The notes: generated by a model not told the origin, from the letters alone. Numbered from the stretch's first letter, positions 8,578 through 19,770 are shown. The stretch: DNA of 64,000 bases from VGBV01 sp963813725 (GCA_963813725.1 CAWFAI010000017.1:124001-188000), one strand, 5' to 3'. Program-made: numbers and translations.

Positions 8578-9003
8578 ATGACCGACGAGCAGGTGATCAA
8601 GGGCGAGGGCTATTCGGTGGCGCCGAGCCTGGACGCGCTCGGCGAGGGCTACGGGTTCCGGAAGGTGCGCAAACAGCTCGACGTGACCGCGTTCGGGGTA
8701 AACGTGATCACGATGCCGCCCAGCTACGAGAGCGGCGCTCACTTCCACGACGAGCAGGAGGAGCTGTATTTCGTGCACCGCGGGCGTCTGGTGATGAGGT
8801 TCGGCGACGGCAGCGAACACGAGCTCGCCGAGGGAGGGGCCGCTCGCGTCGCGGCCTCGACCGTTCGCAGCACCCGCAACCCGAGCGACAGCGAGGACGT
8901 CGTCTACCTGGTGGTGGGCGGCAAGGACGGCTACGTCGGCCGCGACGGCCGCGAGCCCGAGGGCGGAGCGGGCGCCGCCCGGGGGCCCGGCTTCTCCGGC
9001 TAG
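8578..9003 (+). CDS. Cupin-domain protein
   Basis: The 141-residue protein contains a single cupin barrel. The first cupin motif is visible as SGAHFHDEQEELYFVHRG (two His and one Glu of the metal site, about residues 55-71). The second, weaker motif is around GGAARVAASTVRSTRNPSD. The substrate cannot be told; such small cupins bind a metal and range from isomerases to sensors. The gene starts four bases after the DUF4389 stop. Its TAG stop shares a CTAG palindrome with the stop of ilvC on the other strand. Confidence 0.8.
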   Translation: MTDEQVIKGEGYSVAPSLDALGEGYGFRKVRKQLDVTAFGVNVITMPPSYESGAHFHDEQEELYFVHRGRLVMRFGDGSEHELAEGGAARVAASTVRSTRNPSDSEDVVYLVVGGKDGYVGRDGREPEGGAGAARGPGFSG

Positions 9004-10010
9004 TCCTTCTTGCCGATCCAGGGCATCATCGACCGCAGCTTGCCTCCGACCTTCTCGACCTGGTGGTCGGCGGCCTCGGAGCGCATGCGGTCGAAGTTCT
9101 CGCCGCCCGCCTGATTCTCGGCGATCCACTCCTTGGCGAATTCGCCGGACTGGATGTCGGCGAGGATCTTGCGCATCGCCTCGCGGGTGTCGTCGGTGAT
9201 CACCTTGGTGCCGCGGGTCATGTCGCCGTACTCGGCGGTGTTGGAGATCGAGTCGCGCATGCCCTGGATCCCCTGCTCGTACATGAGGTCGACGATCAGC
9301 TTCAGCTCGTGCAGGCACTCGAAGTAGGCGAGGCGCGGGTCATACCCGGCCTCGACGAGGGTCTCGAAGCCGGCGCGGACCAGCTCGGTCGTGCCTCCGC
9401 AGAGCACGGCCTGCTCGCCGAACAGGTCGGTCTCGGCCTCGTCCTTGAAGGTGGTTTCGATGATCCCCGCGCGGCCGCCGCCGATCCCCGAGGCGTAAGC
9501 CAGCACGAGCTCACGGGCCTTGCCGGTGGCGTCTTGGTGCACGGCCATCAGGCAGGGGACGCCGCGGCCATCCTCGTACTGCCGGCGGACCAGGTGGCCG
9601 GGCCCCTTGGGGGCGACCATGCCGACGTCGACGTCCGCGGGGGGCTGGATCTGGTCGAAGTTGATGGAGAAGCCGTGGGCGAACATGAGCAGGTCGCCGT
9701 CGGCGATCCCGTCGGCGATCTCGGCGTTCCAGACCTCGGCCTGCTTCTCGTCGGGGATCAGGACCATCACCACGTCGCCCCTGCTGGCGGCGTCGGCGAC
9801 GTCCAGCACCTCGAGGCCGGCGGCCTCGGCGTCCTCGCGGCTCGAGGAGTCGGGCCGCAGCCCCACCACCACGTCCACGCCGGAGTCCTTCAGGTTGAGC
9901 GCGTGCGCGTGCCCCTGGGACCCGTAGCCGAGGATGGCGACGGTCTTGCCGTCGAGGACCGAGAGGTCCGCGTCGGCGTCGTAGTAGATGCCCTCGTCGG
10001 CGGCTGCCAT
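9000..10010 (-). CDS. ilvC: Ketol-acid reductoisomerase (class I)
   Basis: IlvC converts acetolactate or acetohydroxybutyrate to the dihydroxy acids of valine and isoleucine synthesis, using Mg and usually NADPH. The 336-residue length is the short class I form. The Rossmann motif ILGYGSQGHAHALNLKDSG starts near residue 29. FAHGFSINFDQI and PKGPGHLVRRQY follow, then the C-terminal knotted helical domain with conserved acidic metal ligands (FKDEAETDLFGEQAVLCGG). It stands alone between the convergent cupin gene and menE, whereas ilvB and ilvN lie 8 kb away. The gene ends in the CTAG shared with the cupin stop. Confidence 0.97.
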   Translation of the reverse strand: MAAADEGIYYDADADLSVLDGKTVAILGYGSQGHAHALNLKDSGVDVVVGLRPDSSSREDAEAAGLEVLDVADAASRGDVVMVLIPDEKQAEVWNAEIADGIADGDLLMFAHGFSINFDQIQPPADVDVGMVAPKGPGHLVRRQYEDGRGVPCLMAVHQDATGKARELVLAYASGIGGGRAGIIETTFKDEAETDLFGEQAVLCGGTTELVRAGFETLVEAGYDPRLAYFECLHELKLIVDLMYEQGIQGMRDSISNTAEYGDMTRGTKVITDDTREAMRKILADIQSGEFAKEWIAENQAGGENFDRMRSEAADHQVEKVGGKLRSMMPWIGKKD

Positions 10011-10022
10011 GGGCCGGAGAAG

Positions 10023-11348
10023 CTAGCGCAGCGCGGCCCGGCGCAGCTTGCCCGAGCCGGTGCGGGGAAGCTCGTCGGCGACCTCGAAGGTCTTGGGGAC
10101 CTTGAACGGCGCCAACCGCGAGGCGCACCAGCTGCGCAGCTCCTCGGGCTCGGGCACTCCCCCGTCGCGCGCGACGACCACCGCGACGACGGCGTTCTGC
10201 CAGTCGGGGTCGGGTCGTCCCACCACCGCGGCCTCGACCACGTCGGGGTGCGCCGCCAGGACCTCCTCGACCTCCTCGGGCGCCACGTTCTCGCCGCCGG
10301 TGACGATCACGTCGTCGCGGCGGCCCTCGACCCAGAGGAACCCCTCGGCGTCGATCCGTCCCGAGTCGCCGGTGTGAAGCCAGCCGTCCTGGTCGGCGGC
10401 GCCCGGGGCCACGGTCGGGCCCTGCACCAGGATCTCGCCGTCGGCGATCCGGACGTGGGTCGTCAGCAGCGGGCGGCCGGCCGAGCCGCGCTTGCGCTCG
10501 GCGTCCTCCGGCGACAGCGTGGTCACCTGAGAGCAGGCCTCGGTCAGGCCGTAGGTCTGGACGACGGTGGCGCCGAGGGCGAGCGCCTCGGCCAGGAGCT
10601 CGTCCGGGACCGGTCCCCCGCCCACCAGCAGCGCCCTCGGCCGCTCGATGGCGGCGCCCGCGTCGAGGAGCCTGGTCAGCATCGTGGTCACCAGCGAGAC
10701 GATCGTGACGCCGTCGCGGTCGAGCGACTCGGCCACGCGGTCGACGTCGAAGCCGTCGTGCACGACCGCCGTGGTCCCGTAGATGGCCGAGCGCAGCAGG
10801 ATCGAGAGCCCACTGACGTGGCTGACCGGCGCGCAGCAGAGCCAGCGGTCCGCGGGATCGACCCCCAGGTTGAAGGCCGAGCCGACCGCGCTCCAGAGGT
10901 GGTTGCCGTAGGTGAGGGAGACCGGCCGCGGCGTCCCGGCCGTGCCGCTGGTCAGCACCCGCGTGCAGGTCGCGGCCAGGTCGATCTCGCCCAGCAGCGG
11001 CAGGTCGGCCTCGGCGCCCTCGAGGTCCTCGGCGGAGGACAGCGTCAGCGCCGGTTGCCCATCCCCCATGGCGCGGCGGCGCTCGGCCCCGCCCAGCCGG
11101 GGGTCGAGGGGAACGGCTACCGCCCCCAGCTTGATCAGGGCGTGCAGCGCTACCGCGAACTCGATGCCGGCCGGCATCGTGATCGCGACCACCGAATCGC
11201 GGCGCACACCCTTGCCCGCGAGCCGGCGGGCGGCCGAGACGGCCTCGGCCTCCAGGGTCGCGTAGTCCATGGCGCGGGCGCCGGCGATCAGCGCCGTGCG
11301 GTCGGGGCACGTCTCGGCGCGTTGTGCGAGCCAGTTGTCGAGCAGCAT
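10023..11348 (-). CDS. menE: o-Succinylbenzoate-CoA ligase (AMP-binding)
   Basis: This is an acyl-adenylate-forming enzyme of about 441 residues. The phosphate-binding loop is seen as TRVLTSGTAGTPRPVSLTYG. The adenylate motif is VVQTYGLTEACSQV, and the hinge is LHTGDSGRIDAEGFLWVEGR. The C-terminal lysine region is LPRTGSGKLRRAAL. The family alone could activate many acids. The neighbouring menB, menA, menC and menD argue that it activates o-succinylbenzoate in menaquinone synthesis. The frame is open to 11396, but the conserved N-terminus (MLLDNWLAQRA) begins at the ATG at 11348. It is divergent from menB with about 31 bases between the starts. Confidence 0.88.
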   Translation of the reverse strand: MLLDNWLAQRAETCPDRTALIAGARAMDYATLEAEAVSAARRLAGKGVRRDSVVAITMPAGIEFAVALHALIKLGAVAVPLDPRLGGAERRRAMGDGQPALTLSSAEDLEGAEADLPLLGEIDLAATCTRVLTSGTAGTPRPVSLTYGNHLWSAVGSAFNLGVDPADRWLCCAPVSHVSGLSILLRSAIYGTTAVVHDGFDVDRVAESLDRDGVTIVSLVTTMLTRLLDAGAAIERPRALLVGGGPVPDELLAEALALGATVVQTYGLTEACSQVTTLSPEDAERKRGSAGRPLLTTHVRIADGEILVQGPTVAPGAADQDGWLHTGDSGRIDAEGFLWVEGRRDDVIVTGGENVAPEEVEEVLAAHPDVVEAAVVGRPDPDWQNAVVAVVVARDGGVPEPEELRSWCASRLAPFKVPKTFEVADELPRTGSGKLRRAALR

Positions 11349-11379
11349 CGGGGAAGTCCTCCGGGCTATCGTCCGAATT

Positions 11380-12261
11380 GTGCCCATTCGACACAAGGAC
11401 GCCCCGCCCGAGGAGACCCTGTACGCGCCGATCGAGTGGCGGGACGGCGGCGGCGACTACGAGGACATCCTCTACGAGCGCGCCGAGGGCCTGGCCAAGA
11501 TCACCATCGACCGGCCCGAGAGGCACAACGCGTTCCGCCCTCCGACGCTGGCCGAGCTGCGCGACGCGTTCACGCGGGCCCGGGACGACATCGAGGTCGC
11601 GGCGATCATCTTCACGGGCGCCGGCGACGAGGCCTTCTGCTCGGGAGGCGATCAGAGCATCCGCGGCGATGACGGCTACATGGGAGACGATGAGGTGGCC
11701 AAGGCGGGGGTGGGCCGGCTCGACGTCGGTGACCTTCACGTCCAGATCCGGCGCCTGCCGAAGCCCGTGGTGGCGATGGTGGCGGGCTACGCCGTCGGTG
11801 GCGGGCACATCCTGCACCTGGTCTGCGATCTGACGATCGCGGCCGAGAACGCCCGGTTCGGTCAAACCGGGCCCCGGGTCGGCAGCTTCGACGGTGGCTT
11901 CGGCGCCAGCCTGCTGGCCCGGAACATCGGCGTCAAGAAGGCGAAGGAGTTCTGGTTTTTGAGCCGCCTGTACGAGGCCGACGAGGCCCTGCGGATGGGG
12001 CTGGTGAACGCCGTCGTACCGCTCGCCGAGCTCGAGCGCGAGACGGTCGCGTGGTGCCGCGAGATGGCCGCCCTTTCCCCCCTCGCCCTGCGCCTGCTGA
12101 AGGCGAGCTTCAACGCCGAGGAGGACGGGCTGACCGGGCTGCAACAGCTCTCACACGACGCGACCCTGCTCTTCTACATGACCGAGGAGGGCCAGGAGGG
12201 GCGCAACGCCTACCAGCAGGGGCGCAAGCCGGACTTCACCAAGTACCCCAAGCGTCCGTGA
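11380..12261 (+). CDS. menB: 1,4-Dihydroxy-2-naphthoyl-CoA synthase
   Basis: MenB is a crotonase-fold enzyme that cyclises o-succinylbenzoyl-CoA. Signature segments are the oxyanion-hole GAGDEAFCSGGDQSIRG and KPVVAMVAGYAVGGGHILHL. The MenB-specific GPRVGSFDGGFGASLLAR carries the catalytic Ser/Asp region, and the C-terminal QEGRNAYQQGRKPDF also fits. The apparent start is GTG at 11380, giving 293 residues. The stop overlaps the menA start by four bases (GTGA), so the two are translationally coupled. Confidence 0.95.
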   Translation: MPIRHKDAPPEETLYAPIEWRDGGGDYEDILYERAEGLAKITIDRPERHNAFRPPTLAELRDAFTRARDDIEVAAIIFTGAGDEAFCSGGDQSIRGDDGYMGDDEVAKAGVGRLDVGDLHVQIRRLPKPVVAMVAGYAVGGGHILHLVCDLTIAAENARFGQTGPRVGSFDGGFGASLLARNIGVKKAKEFWFLSRLYEADEALRMGLVNAVVPLAELERETVAWCREMAALSPLALRLLKASFNAEEDGLTGLQQLSHDATLLFYMTEEGQEGRNAYQQGRKPDFTKYPKRP

Positions 12262-13148
12262 GTCCACTCAGGATCTGGCTGATGGCCTCGCGGCCGCGGA
12301 CGCTGCCCGCCGCGATCGCTCCGGTGCTGGTCGGCACGGCCGCCGCGATCGAGGCGGCGGGCGAGCTGCCCAGGCTCGGGGCCTTCATCGGGGCGCTGGT
12401 GGGCAGCGTCTTCATCCAGATCGGGACGAACCTCGCGAACGACTACTCCGACGCCAAGCGCGGCGCCGACACCGCCGAGCGGCTGGGACCGGTGCGGGTC
12501 ACGGCATCGGGACTGGCGGCGCCCCGCCGCGTGCTGGCCGCGACCTGGGTCGCGTTCGGGGTCGCGATCGTGTGCGGCGTCTACCTCGCCACCGTCGCGG
12601 GCCCGGTGATCCTCGCTGTGGGCGCCGTCTCGATCCTCGCCGGCATCCTCTACACGGGAGGGCCCCGGCCCTACGGGTACGCGGGCCTCGGTGAGCTGTT
12701 CGTCTTCCTCTTCTTCGGGCTGGTCGCCGTCAACGGCTCCTACTACGTGCAGCTGGAGGAGCTCGAGGTGCTGCCGATCGGGCTCTCGGTCGGCGTCGGC
12801 GCGCTGGCGACGGCGATCCTGGTCGTCAACAACGTCCGCGACATCGCCACCGACCAGCGCGCCGGCAAGATGACGCTGGCCGTCCGGCTGGGACGCGAGG
12901 GGGCCAGGCGGCTCTATCTCCTGCTGCTGGTGCTGGCGTACCTGGCGCTGCCCGTGACCCTGGCCGCCTCCGACGGCCCCTGGGCGGCGATGCTGGGCGC
13001 GCTCTCGGCGCCGCTGGCGATCGGACCGCTGCGAGCCGTGCAGACGCGAACCGATGGCCCGTCCCTGAACCAGGCGCTGGCCGGCACTGGGGCGCTGCTC
13101 GGCGCCTACAGCCTGCTGGTCGCGCTTGGACTCGTGCTCGCGGCCTAG
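12258..13148 (+). CDS. menA: 1,4-Dihydroxy-2-naphthoate polyprenyltransferase
   Basis: This membrane UbiA-family enzyme attaches the isoprenoid tail to dihydroxynaphthoate, making demethylmenaquinone. The roughly 296-residue product starts with GTG at 12258 (VSPLRIWLMASRPRTLPA). It shows the first Asp-rich motif in NLANDYSDAKRGAD (about residue 60) and the second in VVNNVRDIATDQRAGK (about 190). Eight or nine hydrophobic helices lie around them. It overlaps menB by four bases and is followed 22 bases later by menC. Confidence 0.93.
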   Translation: MSPLRIWLMASRPRTLPAAIAPVLVGTAAAIEAAGELPRLGAFIGALVGSVFIQIGTNLANDYSDAKRGADTAERLGPVRVTASGLAAPRRVLAATWVAFGVAIVCGVYLATVAGPVILAVGAVSILAGILYTGGPRPYGYAGLGELFVFLFFGLVAVNGSYYVQLEELEVLPIGLSVGVGALATAILVVNNVRDIATDQRAGKMTLAVRLGREGARRLYLLLLVLAYLALPVTLAASDGPWAAMLGALSAPLAIGPLRAVQTRTDGPSLNQALAGTGALLGAYSLLVALGLVLAA

Positions 13149-13170
13149 CGGGCGCTCGTAGGATCGCGGC

Positions 13171-14253
13171 ATGCGCCTGGAGTCGCTCGAGGCCGTTCCC
13201 TACTCCCTCCCGTTCAGGGAGCTGTATGCGACGGCGAGCGGGCAGTTGCGCGAGCGCGAGCTGGTGCTTGTGCGCCTGCGAGGCGAGGGACTGGAGGGCC
13301 TCGGCGAGACCGCATCCCTGTCGCTGCGCGGGGGGCCGGGCGTGACCGAAATCGCGGCGGAGATCGAGCGCATCTGCTGGCCGGCCCTGTCCGAAGTCGG
13401 GTTCGAGCCGGGGCGCATCTGGTCAGCCCTCGCGCGCTGCCGCAATCGCGGCGCGGGAGCGCAGGCGGTGGCCGCGGTCGACATAGCCCTGCATGACCTG
13501 GCGGGAAAGGCGAGCGGACAGCCGGTCTGGCGCCTGCTCGGAGCCGATTCAGGCGAGCCCGTCAAGTGCAACGCGACGGTGCCGGCGGCCAACCCGGCGC
13601 AGCTGCGAGCGCTCACCGAGCGCTGGTCCGAGGCGGGGTTCGACACCTTCAAGCTCAAGGCCGGACTGGCGGGCGACGTGGCCCAGGTGGCGACGGTCCG
13701 CGAGGTCGTCGGAACGGACGCTCAGCTGCGTGTGGACGCCAACGGCGCATGGACGGCGGCCGTGGCCATCGAGCGCCTGAGGGCGATGGCCAAGCACGAC
13801 CTCGAGCTCGCCGAGCAGCCGGTGAACGGCCTCGAGCAGATGGCCCGGGTGCGCCGGGAGAGCGGGGTGCGGATCGCCGCCGACGAGGACATCGTCAGCA
13901 CCCGCGACGCGCGCCGGGCATACGAGTTGCGCGCGTGCGAGCTCGCCAACGCCAAGCTGGCCAAGGTCGGTGGCATCGCGGCGACCCTCGAGATCGCCGC
14001 CGAGATCCCCACCTACCTCTCCAGCGCGCTGGAGGGGCCGGTGGGTATCGCCGCCGCCGCCCACGCGGCGCAGGCGCTTCCGCTGCGCGGCACCGCCGCC
14101 GAGCCGGCACACGGCCTCGCCACCGAGCGCCTGTTCAGCGAGTCGATCGGGCGCGGGCTCCCGGCCGACGGCGACCGCCTGCTGATCGGCGCCGAGCCCG
14201 GCCTGGGCGTCGAGATCGACGAAGAGGCGCTTGCGGCCCGGGCGCTGGCCTGA
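13171..14253 (+). CDS. menC: o-Succinylbenzoate synthase (enolase superfamily)
   Basis: MenC dehydrates SHCHC to o-succinylbenzoate. The 360-residue enolase-superfamily protein has the expected catalytic ladder: the lysine pair in FDTFKLKAGL (about residue 160), the metal Asp in LRVDANGAW, the metal Glu in LELAEQPVNG and the metal Asp in IAADEDIVS. The opposite-face Lys is in LANAKLAKVGG (about 263). The family also contains N-acylamino-acid racemases and dipeptide epimerases, but the position between menA and menD makes the menaquinone role likely. The ATG is at 13171. Confidence 0.9.
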   Translation: MRLESLEAVPYSLPFRELYATASGQLRERELVLVRLRGEGLEGLGETASLSLRGGPGVTEIAAEIERICWPALSEVGFEPGRIWSALARCRNRGAGAQAVAAVDIALHDLAGKASGQPVWRLLGADSGEPVKCNATVPAANPAQLRALTERWSEAGFDTFKLKAGLAGDVAQVATVREVVGTDAQLRVDANGAWTAAVAIERLRAMAKHDLELAEQPVNGLEQMARVRRESGVRIAADEDIVSTRDARRAYELRACELANAKLAKVGGIAATLEIAAEIPTYLSSALEGPVGIAAAAHAAQALPLRGTAAEPAHGLATERLFSESIGRGLPADGDRLLIGAEPGLGVEIDEEALAARALA

Positions 14254-14268
14254 TCTACCGTTCCCGGC

Positions 14269-16056
14269 GTGGACCCGACCAATCGCAACACCGCCCTGGC
14301 CTCGGCCATGGTCGAGGAGCTTGCCCGCTGCGGCGTGCGCCGCGCCGTGGTCTCGCCGGGCTCGCGCTCGACCCCGCTGGCGCTGGCGCTGTGGCGCCAC
14401 CCCTCGATCGAGGTCGAGGTGGTGTTGGACGAGCGCAGCGCGGGTTTCTTTGCGCTCGGGACGGCGCTGGCGACGCGGGTCCCCGCCGTCGCCCTCTGCA
14501 CCTCGGGATCCGCGGCGGCACACCTGCACCCGGCCTTGGTCGAGGCCGACGAAGCGTCGGTGCCGCTGATCGTGCTCACCGCCGACCGCCCGCCGGAGCT
14601 GCGCGGGATCGGCGCGGGCCAGACCATCGACCAGCTGAAGCTCTACGGCGACGCGGTGCGCTGGTTCTGCGAGGTGGGGACGCACGGGGCCGACGATGAT
14701 GGTCTGCTGCACTTCCGCTCGGTCGCATGCCGGGCATACGCCTGCGCGCTCGGCGACCCGCGCCCGGGCCCGGTTCACCTGAACGTCCCCTGGCGCGAGC
14801 CGCTGGCGCCGACCCCGGTCGAGGATGACGTCAGCGCCACTGACCCGCTGGCGCTGGAGGGACGCGGGGAACGGCCACTGCACGCCCTCGCTCGCGTTCC
14901 GATGCGGCTTCCCGAGGCCCTGTTGGACGAGCTGGCCGAGCGGATCGCGTCGGCTCCCAGCGGGTTGATCGTCGCCGGCCGCCAACTCGATGCCGGGCTG
15001 GCGGCCGCCGTGCACGCGCTGTCGGACGCCGCGGGCTACCCGGTCCTGGCGGAGCCGACCTCGCAGCTGCGTTGGGGCCCGGAGCGGCCCTCCGCCCTGG
15101 TCTCCGCATACGACCTGATCGCGCGAGAGCGCCCGTCCGAGCTGGAGCCGGAGCTGATCATCCGCTTCGGCGACATGCCCACGAGCAAGTCGCTGCGGCA
15201 ATGGCTGGGCACCGTCCCGGGGTTGCGCCAGATCGTCGCCGATCCGTTCGGCGACTGGAAGGAGCCGACGCGACGCGCCGAGACGATCGTGCGTGGCGAT
15301 CCCGGCGCACTTGCGCTCGGGCTGGCCGAGCGGCTGAAGGCGGGAGCCGCGGCGCGGCGCGCAGCGGCGGTCGCGGTCGGCTCGAAGCCGTGGGCGCAGC
15401 GCTGGACGGCGGCCGACGAGCGCGTCCGCGAGGCGGTGAGCGGCGAGATGGAGGACTCACCGGAGCTGAGCGAGTGCAATGAGCCGGCCGTCTGGCTCGA
15501 GTTGGCGGGGAACCTCCGAGACGGCGACCAGGTCCTGGCCGCATCGAGCATGCCTGTGCGCGACCAGGAGGCCTTCCTGCCGGCTGGGCGCGCCCGGGTC
15601 CGCTTCATCGCCAACCGCGGTGCGAATGGGATCGACGGGCTCATCTCGACCGCCGCCGGTGCCGCGGCTGCATCCGGCGCTCGCACCTGGGCGGTGCTGG
15701 GCGACCTCGCATTCGCCCACGACCTCGGTGGCCTCGCCGTCGCCCGCGAGGTCCCGAACCTGCGCCTGCTGGTGCTGGACAACGGCGGCGGCGGCATCTT
15801 CCACTTCCTCCCCCAGGCCGAGAGCGTCCCCAGCGAGGAGTTCGAGGCCCTGCTCGGCACGCCCTCAGGCCTTGACCTGCGGCGCGCGGCCGAGTTGTTC
15901 GGGCTCTCCGTCGCAGTCGCGGGGAACCCTGCCGAGCTGGAGCGATCCCTCGCCGGCGACGCGCGGGTGGTGATCGTCCCGCTCGACCGCGCGCGCAACG
16001 TGGCTGTTCACCGCCGCCTCAGCGAGGCCGCGGCCGCGGCGCTCGCCTCCCCTTGA
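14269..16056 (+). CDS. menD: SEPHCHC synthase (menaquinone-specific thiamine-diphosphate enzyme)
   Basis: MenD joins isochorismate and 2-oxoglutarate using thiamine diphosphate and Mg. The 595-residue protein begins at a GTG with the diagnostic SPGSRSTPLALALWRH (residue 28 on). It continues with DERSAGFFALG, CTSGSAAAHLHPALVEAD and LTADRPPELRGIGAGQTIDQ. The C-terminal cofactor region is AVLGDLAFAHDLGGL followed by LLVLDNGGGGIFHFLPQA, the typical MenD pattern. It is the last gene of the forward menB-A-C-D run and starts 15 bases after menC. Confidence 0.96.
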   Translation: MDPTNRNTALASAMVEELARCGVRRAVVSPGSRSTPLALALWRHPSIEVEVVLDERSAGFFALGTALATRVPAVALCTSGSAAAHLHPALVEADEASVPLIVLTADRPPELRGIGAGQTIDQLKLYGDAVRWFCEVGTHGADDDGLLHFRSVACRAYACALGDPRPGPVHLNVPWREPLAPTPVEDDVSATDPLALEGRGERPLHALARVPMRLPEALLDELAERIASAPSGLIVAGRQLDAGLAAAVHALSDAAGYPVLAEPTSQLRWGPERPSALVSAYDLIARERPSELEPELIIRFGDMPTSKSLRQWLGTVPGLRQIVADPFGDWKEPTRRAETIVRGDPGALALGLAERLKAGAAARRAAAVAVGSKPWAQRWTAADERVREAVSGEMEDSPELSECNEPAVWLELAGNLRDGDQVLAASSMPVRDQEAFLPAGRARVRFIANRGANGIDGLISTAAGAAAASGARTWAVLGDLAFAHDLGGLAVAREVPNLRLLVLDNGGGGIFHFLPQAESVPSEEFEALLGTPSGLDLRRAAELFGLSVAVAGNPAELERSLAGDARVVIVPLDRARNVAVHRRLSEAAAAALASP

Positions 16057-16083
16057 GGCCACGGTAGCTGCTCGCTCCCGTCC

Positions 16084-17478
16084 TCAACCGGAGACCAGCG
16101 GCAGCAGCGCCTCGAGCTTGATCTCGGCCTCGGCCAACTCGGCGGCCGGCTCCGAGCCGGCGACGATTCCGCAGCCCGCGTAGAGGTGTGCGGTGCGGTC
16201 GCGCAGCAGGCCCGATCGCAGGGCGACGCAGAACTCGCCGTCCTCGGCGGCGTCCATCCAGCCGACCGGCCCGGCGTACCAGCCGCGATCGAGCCCCTCG
16301 AGGCGCTCGATCAGGGGGACCGCGGCCTCGCGCGGCTCGCCACCCACCGCGGGGGTGGGATGCAGCAGGCCCGCCAGCTCGATCGCCGAGCGCGAGTCGG
16401 CCAGCTGGGCCTGGATCGGCGTCGCCAGATGCTGGATGTTCGCGACGCGGACGACCGTCGGCTCCTCGCCGGCCTCGACCCAGACGGAATGCGGCCGCAG
16501 CGCCCGGGCGATCCGCCTGGCGACGATGCCGTGCTCCTCGCGGACCTTGTCGCTGTGGAGCATCTGCTCACCCAGATGGTCGTCCACGGCCGGATCCGCG
16601 CTGCGCCTGGTCGAGCCGGCCAGGGCGACGGTGGCGGCGACCGCCCCCCGCCGCCGGATCAGCAGCTCGGGGCTGGCGCCGAGGAAGGCCGCCTCCGGCG
16701 TCCCGACGCAGAAGCAGAAGCACGAGGGGAAGAGCTCGCGCAGGGCGCCCAGGATCGGAGCGGTCTCGTGCGCGGCGCTCGATGCGACCGTGACCTCGCG
16801 GGCCAGGACGACCTTTTCCAGGTCCCCCGCCCGGATTCGCTCCACCGCGGCCGCGACGGCCTGCTCGTAGTGCCCCGGGGGGCGGGGCGCGGTGATCTGG
16901 GACCCGCCCGCCGGGGCGGGGTCGAGCGGCCCGAGGGAGGCCTCGCGCAGGCCCTCCAGACGGCGGCGCAGCACAGCGCGCGCCTGATCGGCCTCCTCCT
17001 CGGACGCGATCAGCGCGTTCAGGGTGAGCCAGCAGCTCCCGCCGCTCAGAAGCAGCGACAGCTCGGGAAGCACCATCAGCGCCGGAGGCAGGGAGGCCCA
17101 CTGCGGGTCCTTGCCGCCGTGTGGGTCGAACGCGAACCCACCGGTCCACACCGCGCCGGCGCCCGCGGGGACCCCTGGCGGGATCCGCGCTGCGGCGTCG
17201 CGAATGATCTCGGCGCAGTCCCCCGCGACCTGCTGGAAGCGATCGGGCCCGCGTGAGATCACTTCCCGCACCGAGCCGAGCGCGCCCAGGGCGAAGCCGC
17301 TCTCCGGCTGCTCCCAGCAGAACCAGCGGTCGGACGCGAGCCGCGAGGCCAGCACGGCGGCGCTGACGTCCACGGGGTCGATCGCGACGGTGGCGCTCGC
17401 GAGGGTGCGTCGCCCGCGGCCTGCGGCCTCGTCGATGGCGCGGTCGACCTCGCTCAGCGCCTGCTCGACGGCGAGCAT
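16084..17478 (-). CDS. menF: Isochorismate synthase
   Basis: This is a chorismate-using enzyme of the MST family that isomerises chorismate to isochorismate, the entry to menaquinone. The 464 residues carry the conserved C-terminal catalytic core: LEKVVLAREVTV (about residue 215), VALAGSTRRSADPAVDDHLG, HSDKVREEHGIVARRI and LLHPTPAVGGEPREAA. The final segment is GWYAGPVGWMDAAEDGEFCV, with the Mg ligands near the end (CGIVAGSEPAAELAEAEIK). Salicylate or anthranilate synthases share the fold, but tail-to-tail placement against menD supports MenF. It is 10 bases downstream of ilvN on the same strand. Confidence 0.92.
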   Translation of the reverse strand: MLAVEQALSEVDRAIDEAAGRGRRTLASATVAIDPVDVSAAVLASRLASDRWFCWEQPESGFALGALGSVREVISRGPDRFQQVAGDCAEIIRDAAARIPPGVPAGAGAVWTGGFAFDPHGGKDPQWASLPPALMVLPELSLLLSGGSCWLTLNALIASEEEADQARAVLRRRLEGLREASLGPLDPAPAGGSQITAPRPPGHYEQAVAAAVERIRAGDLEKVVLAREVTVASSAAHETAPILGALRELFPSCFCFCVGTPEAAFLGASPELLIRRRGAVAATVALAGSTRRSADPAVDDHLGEQMLHSDKVREEHGIVARRIARALRPHSVWVEAGEEPTVVRVANIQHLATPIQAQLADSRSAIELAGLLHPTPAVGGEPREAAVPLIERLEGLDRGWYAGPVGWMDAAEDGEFCVALRSGLLRDRTAHLYAGCGIVAGSEPAAELAEAEIKLEALLPLVSG

Positions 17479-17488
17479 CGGAGGGGCC

Positions 17489-18043
17489 CTAGGCGTCTGG
17501 CTTGGCGCGCTGGATCGCGACCTCGCCCGTGCGCACCATCTCGATCAGCCCATGCGGGCGGATCATGCGCTCGAAGGCCTCGATCTTGTCGGCGCTGCCG
17601 GTGACCTCGATCGTCAGCGAGCGCCGCGAGACGTCGACGATCTTGCCCCTGAAGATCTCGGCGAACTGCATGATCTCGCCGCGGCTCTCGATCGGGGCGC
17701 TGACCTTGAACAGGGCCATCTCCCGGGCGATCGTCTCGGCCGGGGTCATGTCCCGGATCTTGATCACGTTGACAAGCTTGTGGAGCTGCTTGGTCACCTG
17801 GTCGATCGGGTGAACGGCGCCGTCGACGGTCAGCGTGAAGCGGGCGATATCGGGGTCCTCGGTGGGGCCGACCGCGAGCGTGTCGATGTTGAAGCCGCGG
17901 CGGCTGAACAGGCCGGCGATCCGGGCCAGCACGCCCGGCTTGTTCTCGGTCGTGATCGAGAGCACGTGCTTGCGGCCCGTCAGGCGGCCCGACGCGGCCT
18001 CGAGGTCCTCGAGCTTGATCAGGTCGGGGGTGCCGGCTTCCAT
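17489..18043 (-). CDS. ilvN: Acetolactate synthase small (regulatory) subunit
   Basis: The 184-residue protein carries an N-terminal ACT domain (HVLSITTENKPGVLARIAGL, about residue 25; then RRGFNIDTLAVGPTEDPD). An ALS-C domain follows (REMALFKV, then EVTGSADKIEAFERMIRPHG). It binds valine or related effectors and activates the catalytic subunit IlvB. Its ATG at 18043 directly follows the restored TAG of ilvB (18044-18046), so the two are coupled. Confidence 0.95.
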   Translation of the reverse strand: MEAGTPDLIKLEDLEAASGRLTGRKHVLSITTENKPGVLARIAGLFSRRGFNIDTLAVGPTEDPDIARFTLTVDGAVHPIDQVTKQLHKLVNVIKIRDMTPAETIAREMALFKVSAPIESRGEIMQFAEIFRGKIVDVSRRSLTIEVTGSADKIEAFERMIRPHGLIEMVRTGEVAIQRAKPDA

Positions 18044-19770
<1,727 letters not shown>

